Source: Panax quinquefolius
Taxonomy: Eukaryota > Streptophyta > Magnoliopsida > Apiales > Araliaceae
Assembly (NCBI GenBank): GCA_020205615.1
Contig: CM035165.1
Span: forward strand, 85,126,005 to 85,190,004
DNA: 64,000 bases
Direction: 5' to 3'
Position 1 is the first letter of the stretch. Every line of letters begins with the position of its first letter. A program made the translations under genes and the position numbers. The notes under the pieces are model-generated. The model saw nothing but the letters and a program-made list of their open reading frames with translations, did no database searches and was not told the DNA's origin. Positions 23,059 through 33,213 of this stretch are shown here, in pieces.

Positions 23059-24276
23059 ATAACCTCATCAATTTCTCACGACCCTTTCTACTTAAGGCGC
23101 CGACAACCACATTTGCTTTATTCGGATGGTATAAAATCTCACAATCGTAATCCTTAATTAATTCCAACCATCTTCTTTCGACGATATTTAAGTCTTTTGT
23201 GTAAAAATATATTTTGGACTCTTGTGGTCTCAGATATATTTCACACTTCTCCCTGTAAAGATAGTGCCTCCAAATTTTCAAAGCAAAAACAATTGCAGCT
23301 AACTCCAAGTCGTGGGTCAGGTATCCCTTCTCGTAATCCTTCAATTGTCGTGATGCATACGCAATGACTTTGCCATTTTGCATCAAGACACGTACCAAGT
23401 CCTTTATGCGACGCATCACTAAAACAACAAATTTCTCAGATCATCCGGAGAGATAAATTGTGTGTCGACTCAACCACTTCTTCAATTCTTGAAAACTTTC
23501 CTCACACTTCTCCGTCCAAACAAATTTCACAGCTTTTCGAGTTAAATTTGTTAGTGGAGTTACGATCTTGAAAAAGTCTTGAATGAATCTTCTATAATAT
23601 CTTGCCAATCCAAGAAAACTTCTTACTTCTGACGACATTCTCGGCCGATCCCAGTTAATCATGGCTTCGACTTTTGATGGATCTACCGAAATTCCGTTTT
23701 TATCGATCACATGACCAAGAAATTGTACTCGCTCGATCCAAAATTCACATTTTGAAAACTTAGCATACAACTTCTCCCTTCTCAATACCTTTAACGTTAA
23801 TCTCAAATGTTCTTCGTGTTCTTCTTTGGTTTTTGAATATACCAAAATGTCGTTTATAAATACCACTACGAATTTGTCCAAAAATGACTTGAACACACCA
23901 TTCATTAGTCCCATAAATGCTGCAGGAGCATTCATTAGACCAAACGACATTACCAAAAATTCGTAGTAACCATATCGCGCGTTACGAGCCGCCTTCTTGA
24001 GACATCCTCCGCCTCACCTTCAATTGATGATAACCGCTTCTCAAGTCTATCTTGGAAAAGTATCTCGCCCCTTCAATTGATCAAACAGTCATCGATCCTT
24101 GGTAATGGATATCTGTTCTTAATCATGACCTTATTCAGTTCTCTGTAGTCAATGCAGAGCCGCATCGATCCATCCTTCTTTTTCACAAACAACACCGGTG
24201 CTCCCCACGACGATACGCTCGGTTGAATGTACTTCTTGTCTAGTAATTCTTGTAGTTGTACCATTAATTCTTTCAT
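22988..24276 (-). pseudogene. pol: B reverse transcriptase and RNase H (broken, catalytic Asp lost)
   Basis: RT N-terminal block at 24073-24276 ([19 protein letters not shown], then PRIDDCLIN); the frame shifts, and 23441-23956 gives [17 protein letters not shown] and [14 protein letters not shown]. The family's FIDD is here FIND, so the second position of the catalytic pair has changed and this RT could not polymerise even if the frame were whole. RNase H with [16 protein letters not shown] and [13 protein letters not shown] follows at 22988-23419 in the same frame. Frame order 0, 1, 0 shows two shifts. Confidence 0.87.
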
Positions 24277-24291
24277 CTCATCGGTGCCATT

Positions 24292-26048
24292 CTAAGATGG
24301 TGCCTTCGATATTAGAGCAGTTCCGGGCGCCAAATCGATCACGAAATCTACCTCTCTATCTGGTGGAAGTCCTAGCAAATCATCTGGAAATACGTCGACA
24401 AAGTCCCTCACAATCGGTATTTCTTCTACCTTTGGATTCTCTTTTCGACTGTCGACTATGTAAGCTAAGTATCCTGCACAACCTTGTCTTAATAACTTCC
24501 TGGCCTGCATCATCGTCAGACAACTCACTTGTCTAGGCGACTTGCTACCATAAAACACAACCTTTGACGGAGTCATAAGGTTAATACGCTTCTTTTGGCA
24601 ATCAATTATAGCCCCATAATTGAATAACCAGTCCATTCCCAATATAACGTCAAATTCCCCAAGTCGAATAGGGATAAGATCTACGTTCATGATATTACCC
24701 TTAATATCCACTCTATAGTTCTTATACATGTACTTAACATGGATTATCTCTCTATTCGTAATTTCTATGTTCATGGGATATTCCAACTCATCCTCAAGCA
24801 AATCTAAACTATTAGCAAAGTTATTGGATATAAAGGAACAAGTAGCACCCGAATCAAATAATACATAAGCATTAATTTTATTGATCGGAATGATACCTGA
24901 CACCACATCACGAGACTGAACTACATCCTGCACCGTCATGTTGAAAGTCCTGGCGGTTGGTCGGTTGGTTGCGGTTGGTCCGGTGATAGTCAAAGCGTTT
25001 CCACTGTTGTTTCCCCTGTCCCCTCTTGATCCTGTCCCTCCCGATCCCTTCTTAGGATAGTCTCTTGCCAGATGATCCTTCGAACCACAATTGAAGCAAG
25101 CATCCTTCTTTGGGTTAGGACAGTTAGGTGCTATGTGGCCTTCCTGACCAAAATTATAGCATACTCTTTTTCCCTTCATGCAAACTCCCAGATGAGCTTT
25201 CCCGTAGGTCGGGCATGCCTCGATTCTTTTCTTCTGATTTCCTTGTTGATTCCCCAATGATGAATTGTCATTCCACCTTTTCTTCGGATTAAAATTTCCA
25301 CTTCCTGTGCCACTTCCACTAACCTTGTTATTTCCTTCACCTTCACTCTTCTTCTTCTTCTGATCTTGATTGTACTTGGTCACCGTGATCGCTTCCACCT
25401 TCGGGCGAGGATGGCCTTTTCCAAAGATTTCTCAAGCAAATGTGTTTATCTGAAACATTGATACTTTGCTGTATACCCAGGGTTTCAGTCCTTGTTCGCA
25501 TCTTCTGGCTTTTCTCTCGTCCGTGTGTACATGGTACGGGGCGAACCTCGCCAACTCATTGAATTTAGCCGCATAATCGTATGCGCCATATTTCCTCGCT
25601 TCAATTCGTAAATTGAACCTCCATCCGGTTCGCATGAAATGGTGGTGGAAATACATCTCGAAGAACATCTCTTTAAATCTCTCCCAAGTGTTACACCTTC
25701 ACCTCCACGAACTTTGTTTGCTTGCAACCAATAGCTAGCTTCAGACTTAAGCATAAACGTTGCAAAAGCGGTCTTCTGGTCTTCTCTAACCCTAGCAACG
25801 TCGAAAACCTTCTCCGTCTCCATAACCCACGTTTGAGCCTCGATCGGGTTCATGGAACCTTTAAACTATGGCGGTCCCACCGCCTTGAAATCTTTAAACG
25901 TAGTATTTGGTGGAGCCTGAGGTTGATTATTCATTGCTCCAGCTAGAAAGTTAACCAACTGCTGAACGGGATTAGCATTGGCATTATTGTTGTTATTTGT
26001 TGACTCTTCCTGAGCTGGTTGACGTAGTTGTCTTCTTTTTGGCGGCAT
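24292..26048 (-). pseudogene. gag: B gag and protease
   Basis: Start at 26048, MPPKRRQLRQPAQEES, followed by an Asn-rich stretch and FKDFKAVGPP, as in other Tekay-like gags. The capsid region is open at 25485-25853 (one stop near 25867 separates it). A frameshift lies near 25430; then 368 codons are open (24292-25398). These hold CPTYGKAHLGVC, CYNFGQEGHIAPNC and CFNCGSKDHLARDY, i.e. two CCHC knuckles that have each lost one Cys, and the protease with an intact VLFDSGATCSFIS and VILGMDWL. It ends near the linker to RT. Gag and protease would form and mature the particle. Confidence 0.87.
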
Positions 26049-26339
26049 ATTTCTGTTAAAATATATGCTTATTAAATCTCTATTAAATTTTCTAAATAGT
26101 TAAGACTTAACTCAACAATTTAATATAATTATTTAACACATTATCTCAAACAACTTGATATATATTCATTCAAATCAAAAGTTTTAACATCAGACGATAG
26201 CATCAATGCTATTTACATCAACTATCCTGAGATAAAGAGTCTACAGGATTTAAATATTTAAATATTCCTTTGTTCATCACTACATTGGAATTTACATGTA
26301 AGTACTAGATAAGTTTATCACATAAGCAAACAAATTCCA
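26049..26339 (-). other. B spacer between pre-gag ORF and gag
   Basis: About 290 AT-rich bases separate the end of the pre-gag frame (stop at 26340) from the gag ATG at 26048. I see no gene or repeat in it. Confidence 0.6.
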
Positions 26340-26650
26340 TCACTGTATGTCAAGGTGTTGAATAGCCTTGCTACGCTCCTCTTCCATGATACGAGACATC
26401 GTCCTACGATCCAGCATGTACGATGGAAGTCCTTCGAACTTGATGGGGTACCTCAAAACTCGATCTTGGGCCTCATCCATTGCATGATTAAGTGTAGAGT
26501 ACGTCTCCCCAAGCTTCGCCTTCTTTGCACGACCGTCCTCTTCTGCAAGATCAGCACGACGTGACTCTCTTACTTAGCCTTCCTCTGCTATGATCAGCCT
26601 TTCAGAACTTTCCTTCAGTTCCTTCTTCAACTTCTCTATCTCCTCGGTCT
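26340..26650 (-). pseudogene. B pre-gag ORF, C-terminal part
   Basis: Minus-strand continuation of the frame at 29988-30431 beyond element C. It starts at the GGTCT duplication with EEIEKLKKELKESSERL, a good coiled-coil heptad pattern (I, L, L, L spacing), has one in-frame TAA at 26574-26576, goes on as KLGETYSTLNHAMDEAQD and PSYMLDRRTMSRIMEEERSK, and stops at 26340. It is not gag, protease, RT or integrase, and I do not recognise a family. It lies in the leader upstream of gag, so it would be the first ORF on the genomic RNA. It might be an extra structural or regulatory protein, or a captured host fragment. Confidence 0.6.
26646..26650. other. C target-site duplication, left copy (GGTCT)
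   Basis: GGTCT precedes TGTAACGACCCC; the same five bases follow C at 29983-29987. The pre-gag frame reads in phase across the two copies. Confidence 0.88.
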
Positions 26651-29600
26651 TGTAACGACCCCAAAATTCATACAATTTAATTCTCAACTTCGGTCGTTAA
26701 TAATACATCTACCTTCTGATTTTACATCATTATTTGATGTTAGACTTTATATAATGCGGAATAATTTAAACTTTTATGTCTTCTTACTTTAATTCCCTGA
26801 ATCAAAACCTTTATCATCTACATGTCTTTGAATCAATCTTATTTTATGTTTCACTTTATCACTGTTATTATATAAAATTTTACATTTCAATCCGATAACC
26901 TTTACATATCAGATAACTCTAACTTTAGCTTTACAACTCAACATAAAACTATACATCATAAAACATTTAGTACATCTCATGAATCTTAATCATGGTATAA
27001 AGAAATAACAACTTTAGCTAAAATATTAATCTTCGTGTATTATTTCTGATCCACGTCATTCAAGTAGCACATAGTGTTACTTTCAATCTTTAACCTGCAA
27101 AAATGGTTATTTGCAAGGTTGAGCTCGACAGCCCAGCAAAATCTAACAGTTTTTATGCATCACAAAGCACATAATAACAAGCTCAACATATAAGAATAAT
27201 CATAAAACAAACATAGCATACAAGTTGTAGTTCACATAACAACTATAAAGATTGAGTTCTTTACTCAATCATCATTTATAGCTCAATCATCATAGTCATA
27301 GATTGACTTTTACTTTTCATACTTTTGATATATACAATACATCATACACTAAAATTTTAAAGCAGTTCATCATCAAGTTCACATAGCAAAAAGGAACCTG
27401 AAAGACTTGCTTTCTCTGGTTTTTTACCAACACGCTAATACTTGGCGCCCCTGCAGACAACCTACATCGTATGTGAGATTGATAATAAATAAAATCAATA
27501 CTCAATCTCATGGTCAAATTTATTCTAAGACCTTACTTTATCTTATTATCCTTTATAATGTCTTTATAGACATCTAACTATTTTATATGCAACTCGGTTT
27601 TATTTTTCATTTTCATCACCACACATGCTAGAATATCACACTTGTAGTTTAATGTGCGATATCACACCATTTTATTATACCATTTGGTTTCAAAATGCAT
27701 ATTCAACACATTGTTTACATGTTTAATTTTCCTTCATAAATCAAAATTACCCTTTTCGATTTCTTTCCATTATTATTATTGTATTATCATTTTTTCATAC
27801 TTAGATATCCAATATTAGCCATTAGTTAGACACTTTGTATACCAAAGTTTAGAAACACTATTACTCTTAGGCATTTTATCGAGCACGTTATGTGCACACA
27901 TTAACTTATCTCAACTCTTGATCTTAAATGGTTAATTATGCATAGAATATGATAACACATATCTATACTCATTACATATGTCAAAACATATTTTTAATCA
28001 TCAAAATATATCATCACCCAAAATCTTAATTCAAACCGAATTATAAAACTCATCTTCACAATTTCTTTAACAAAACGTTGTTTTCGTTTTTAACGTAACT
28101 CGTTCGTTACATGTCCGTTTTTGTTCCTTCTTAAATAGAATTAACCCTTACTTAGTGTACTACAACCTCATCTAGGCCTTAATGTCAGACCCTTATCCAT
28201 CTAAACCAGATTCTATAATTCATCAACTAGTCTAGAAAATTTCATTTTCTGGACATCCTTAATAAACAATTTATTTCGGACATGATCCGATCCATACAAT
28301 GGCTCAATCTCGCGAGTCTAGCTAGTAAACGTCCATATATACAACTTTGCAGTTTTACGTTTCTTCAGATTTAAAACACACGAATTTATATGAATTTTTC
28401 AAAGTCAGAAACCGTAACAGTTTTAATTTTCTGGACAGATTATTTTCCCTTCGGACCAGCCTTACTAAAACAGACATTGCAAGAAATCTACAAAGAGTTT
28501 TCATGTGATTCTAATTTCATAATATATCTTACTTCCATATCTTCGATTTGATATAAGGCTCACTTTCTAACTCATTATACCCAAAGAGATATGAATTTCA
28601 CAAGATATGTCCACAATTACTCAAAACCTACGAATTTTGTTCTTCAAATTTTCTTTCCATTTCATTTTCTTTCTTGAATCCTCTTGTTTGATTCACGATA
28701 ATCCAAGATTAAACCTATACAAACAAGATTAAGCATGATCTACTACCCTAGAATATAAATCTACCCAAAAAATTCAAAGATTAAATAGGAGTTTAGAAGT
28801 TACCTTCTTCTAGCTTTTTTTTCTTCTTCTTCTTCTAGGTCATCTCAATTCCTCTATTTCTCTCTATCTCTCTCAATTTCTCAATACAACTTCTACATAA
28901 CAATTATCTACATTATGAAGAACATAAAAATATAATTAAAACAAGGAATTTAGATTATAATTTTATTAGTATGAATTTAAGAGAGAGATGCAGATGATGA
29001 TGATGGAGCTTGTTTTGTCTTCTCAAAGCTTTCCCTTCTTCTTCTTTTTCTTCCTCTTCTTCTTCTCCTACAACTCTGTCTAACTCTCTTCTTCTTTCTT
29101 TCTTTGGTTTGTTTTCTAAAACTAACATACTAACTTGTAGTATATACATATAATATACAATACTAGTAATATATAATATATGTAACTCCTAGTAATTATT
29201 AGATATACTAATTACTAGTTAATACATAGGTTGCACCAATTTGAACTTGAAAAGCCTAAGACCATGTTTGGCAAATATTCATTATTTTAATTAATCAATA
29301 GCTTAACATCAATCAATCTCATCAAATTGTTACATAATTATATTTACTTGTTAATTATAACTTTGTGTAACAATCATCATGATAACTCATCTAATTTAAT
29401 TATCTCAATTAAATTAGAACTATAATATAAAATTATTATATTAATTAAATTAAATACTAAATATTCATTTAATTAATCTGCTACACTTAATTACATTACT
29501 CTATAATCTAAACAAAATTTATTTATTTAACTCAATAAATAATTCAATTAAATATTTATATATATTAAAATTAATATATAACATTCTCTTCACATCAATT

Positions 29601-29712
29601 CACATATTCTACAATATATGACATACACATACTCACACCCAACATATCTCATAAATAATACTTTTATTTATAAAATTCTCATTTATAATTTTTAAAAATC
29701 TGGGATGTCACA
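26651..29712 (-). repeat. LTR of element C
   Basis: It starts TGTGACATCCCAG (minus strand, 29712) and ends GGGGTCGTTACA (26651), 3.06 kb; distantly like B and D LTRs in its tips. It holds CTT-rich runs at 28816-28840 and 29030-29100, a donor-like AAG|GTAACTTC at 28803, and TCGAGCTCAACC followed by TTTTTGCAG at 27095. No gene lies in it. Confidence 0.85.
27095..28803 (-). other. putative leader intron of C LTR
   Basis: Donor GAAG|GTAACTTC at 28803, branch-like GAGCTCAAC, acceptor CATTTTTGCAG at 27095, about 27 bases after the branch-like A. Confidence 0.45.
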
Positions 29713-29987
29713 TCCTTCCCTCCTTATAAGGATTCCGTCCTCGGAATCACCGAAACCCTACCTTACTCAGGTTTTCCTCAAATCTATTAATTGAATAACT
29801 TCAACACATTACCTTCATATAGGTTTTATATTTCCTACTCCCACCATTATTCATAATAAATTATTGTAAGTTTTATTTCATAACTTTCACTTGAACTCAA
29901 TTATATTTTGAGTATTATATATTATTTAACCCATTCATTTCCTTTTCTAAGGATCGTTATCATAAACACTCAGGATATTACAGGTCT

Positions 29988-30431
29988 TATCTTCAGTTTG
30001 ACCCTTCTCGTGGACTAAATCCCATTCTACATTTCCCAGTCGTGAGTGAAGAGTCGAAATCTCCCTCTCCTTATGCTCTAGAGTAATCTGCCGGATAATA
30101 GCCCGCTCGGGCCGGATCCAAGACCTCATCTCAGTAACTCCAATGCGTTACTTGGTCAGTATAATGTGTCGTACATCTCAGCATCAATGGAGTGCTGTGG
30201 AAACTCCTCTTCTTCCTCTTCTTCTTCCTCGTCAAATTCCTCCTCATGATCCTCCTCAGGATCAGTCTCAGGTTCATGCTCCTGACCAACAACGGTGATC
30301 AATGGAGATGACTCCCTTTGTACCAACTGTTCCCTAACGACATGAATGTCTTGGGGTTCCTCCTCTGTAGGTACTGTAGGTACTTGGGGTTCCTCCTCCC
30401 CTGCTCGACTAGTTCCTCCAACGTTCGACAT
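29988..30431 (-). pseudogene. B pre-gag ORF, N-terminal part (acidic)
   Basis: It starts at the ATG ending at 30431 (MSNVGGTSRAGEEEPQ), about 220 bases after the LTR. Residues 1-91 are Glu/Asp/Pro-rich with a run DEEEEEEEEEF near residue 70 and end EMYDTLY before a TGA at 30156. A frameshift there leads to MRSWIRPERAIIRQ and EHKEREISTLHSRL, a coiled-coil-like part, which runs in phase to the GGTCT copy at 29983 and on into 26650-26340. The whole would be about 250 codons. I do not recognise the protein. An acidic N-terminus plus coiled coil suggests a self-associating protein, which is inference. Confidence 0.6.
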
Positions 30432-30628
30432 CCTGACAACAAATTTTGAGTTTTAGTTACTAAGTCGTACTAGTGAGCACATAATTTATCACATACGCAC
30501 ATAAAGTCTTTTATTATCTTCAATGAATTACAAAATTCATTTCCTAGAAATCGATAAGAGTTTTCCATCACTATGTTCTTCCTATAAGGCTACTACCTAA
30601 GGTTGTTCCCCCACCTAAGGTTCATAAC

Positions 30629-30647
30629 CCATGACTTTGATATTAAC
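30629..30647 (-). other. B primer-binding site (worn)
   Basis: The minus strand reads TTAATATCAAAGTCATGGG after the LTR end, like TGGTATCAGAGCCATGG with a few changes; it fits an initiator-Met tRNA primer. Confidence 0.65.
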
Positions 30648-30648
30648 T

Positions 30649-31320
30649 CATGACACCCCAAATCCGGGTACTTCAATTCCACGAGATTTGGTGTTCATCA
30701 GTAAAAATATCATCTATCTATCTGCCCATAATAAATGCAAACCATGCAATAGATAGAAATAAAATCCTCCCCTTATGGGGTTACAACATCCGAATAATAA
30801 ATACAATCCCAGGTCAAACTAACCTTAAAAATCTATGCGGAAACATAAACAATTAATAAGTCTTAACAACATTAAGTCTTAACACATAAATTCAACATCT
30901 CATAAATACAAGTCTTCAACATTTGTTAACCTTGCCCTTGCCTTTACTAATAGAAGGCTCGTCGTACTTTTCGTTCTTAACTACAATGTTATTATTAAGC
31001 AAGAGTGAGCATGATTGCCCACAAATAAAATAATGAAATAACAATGTATAATAACATGCGAGGGAATCAAAGACTTCTGAAATAAAAGCTCAACTTTTGA
31101 ATCAAGAATGAATAACAAGAATCAAAAGATTTCTGAGGTCATAAGACCTTGAACTATGTCCCTAGGTTAGCAAGGGTTATACTTGAAACCTTTTTAACGA
31201 TATAAGACTATGGACCTTTCTACTGCGTACTTGGGGGATCATACTTAGTACCATACTGTGCAAAATATCTTAACGCTAACGCATAAGTAAATCCCTTTGC
31301 AGGGTTGTTCATCTCAGTTT
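30649..31320 (-). repeat. B 5' LTR, inner segment
   Basis: The PBS-side part, matching 18685-19363 of the 3' LTR. It contains GCTCACTCTTGC and the acceptor-like TTGTAG at 30981. It ends in AGTTT (31316-31320), the left duplication of copia E. Confidence 0.9.
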
Positions 31321-33197
31321 TGTTAGGTTTGTAATATTCATAACGCAATCAAAATTGCAAAAATTAGCGGAAGCGTGTAAAAATCAGAGTTTAAAATTAT
31401 TTACAAACCATAAACCCGGATCACCCTTTATGCATAATTATTAATTAAACGAAAAGATAAAGAATAAATCATACCCTTGAAGATCGAGCTTCCTCAGTAC
31501 AAGTTCACCTCCAAATCCTTTTCGCTCAATCTTGAATCCACCGGGTTTGGTTCCTTCCTTTGATCAACGTTAGCCACCCAAATGTTTGGCCTCTAGAGGT
31601 GATCCACCAAGGAAGAAGAAAATTCAAGAAGAAGGGGTATTGGCTCAAACCCTAGTTTTTCCTATCTCTATAGAAAAAGGGCGTACTCTCCAACAAATTG
31701 AAATTATGTCGTATGTTGAAAAAGTCAACAACCCCCACTCATAATAAGACTCCTCTTATTAATAGATGTGGGCAACCCACCTTAACAATTAAGGAATTGG
31801 GTTTTATTTAATTAATTAAATTCTTTTAATTAATTAAGCTCCCTAATCTTATTAGGGATAATTAATTAAACTCCTTTAACTAATTTTCCTTCCTAATCCA
31901 ATTAGGAATAAATGAGAGTACTTATATTAAATTAATTCCTAAACTCTTTTAGAAATTAAAATAATAATAATTGTAATAATATTAATAAGACTCCTCTTAT
32001 TAATTTATATTTAATATTTCTAAAATATTAAATAATAATATTAAGCTATTTAATTTATTCTATCACCATAGATTAAATTAAATACACTTAACATATTATT
32101 ACGATTATGCCATTAACTTCTTAAATAATTATTCTTCCTTTTATGGTGTGACCCTTTAGGTTCTCCATATTAAACCGGTTGTGAATAAATCAATTAGAAC
32201 AATTCTAATCTTATTTAAATAAATAAATTAAACAATTAATTTATTTAAATAAATAATATTTATTCTACAATAGGATAAGCCTCCAAGCGATCAACGACTT
32301 TCCGGATAATATAGATTTCAACATTAATCATTAAAGAACCTTTGAGTAAATAGTTACCGCACAATTCAATCCTTCCACCATACAATGTCCCAATTAAATA
32401 TAAGACATGGAATTATCACAAGTCTTATTTTATTTAATTATATGTATTTCGATCCTTAAATGCACAACTCAAATAATGCAAATTAGAAACTCCTTTCTAA
32501 TTTCATTTCGCTTTCGCCAAAGACTACTGGGTTGTCATTTATCGAATCACATAGGACATTTCTTCTTTTATTAGAAGTGGTAGATTCTTTATTGATCATA
32601 CATTATCTCCATGTACAACTTATTATACCCAAGCATACCCTTTGATATACCCTAAGGGTCTTAAGGAATAAGTCAAAGTATAACTCATCATACACAAGAT
32701 ACTATGATGATCTCAAGTCCAAGGATTACTTCAGACTACTATCACTACAGAATTCCTATCGACAGCAAATAAAACTCCATTAGGTATTCCTTAGCGAGCC
32801 AACGCTCAATTGAACTTATTCTCTAATAAGCACCTACATACTTGCTTTAGTGTCTCCACACAAATGATCATGAGATCAATCATCCTCATCCAATGAAAAA
32901 AGCAACGTATGTACCAATCTATCCGGATTCACTAATCCCCAATTTAGTAATCCAATGATTGGGAACTATTTTAGTTTTAAGCTTTCTAAGAATTTAGATC
33001 TCATTAGAATGATCATCATCATTATTCTAAAAGCATTGCTTAAAACTATGGGTTTATCACATATTATAAAACAAAGATCATGTAGATAATTAAAAGCCTT
33101 TAATAAATTAATACTTTTTATTAATAAATGAATAAGATTGTTACAAAGTATATGCTTTATCATCAAACATGATTGGCTTGTGTGCATACTACTTTCA
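31321..33197 (-). repeat. E 3' LTR
   Basis: 1.88 kb, TG..CA ends. It differs from 38696-40566 by a few dozen single-base changes and small indels by eye. It holds AT-rich stretches with repeated TTAATTAA and ATTAATAAGACTCCTCTTATTAAT-type palindromes. No gene lies in it. Confidence 0.9.
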
Positions 33198-33213
33198 ATC
33201 TCCCACTTGCACT
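33198..33213 (-). other. E polypurine tract
   Basis: The minus strand reads GTGCAAGTGGGAGAT directly before the LTR end at 33197, the usual copia form. Confidence 0.85.

Larger units (their letters stand above)
26651..29982 (-). mobile_element. C: truncated LTR element inserted in the B pre-gag ORF
   Basis: Bounded by GGTCT on both sides. On the minus strand it starts TGTAATATCC (29982), has about 270 bases without coding sense, then a polypurine tract (AAGGAGGGAAGGA near 29713-29726), then a full LTR 29712-26651. The first 270 bases are not the start of that LTR apart from the first 10-12 bases, so the 5' LTR and body were lost or replaced. No gag or pol remains. Confidence 0.8.

Noticed and set aside
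28955..29149. Open frame with Glu/Lys/Arg run in element C
   Set aside because: It comes from CTT/TTC-rich simple sequence in the LTR.
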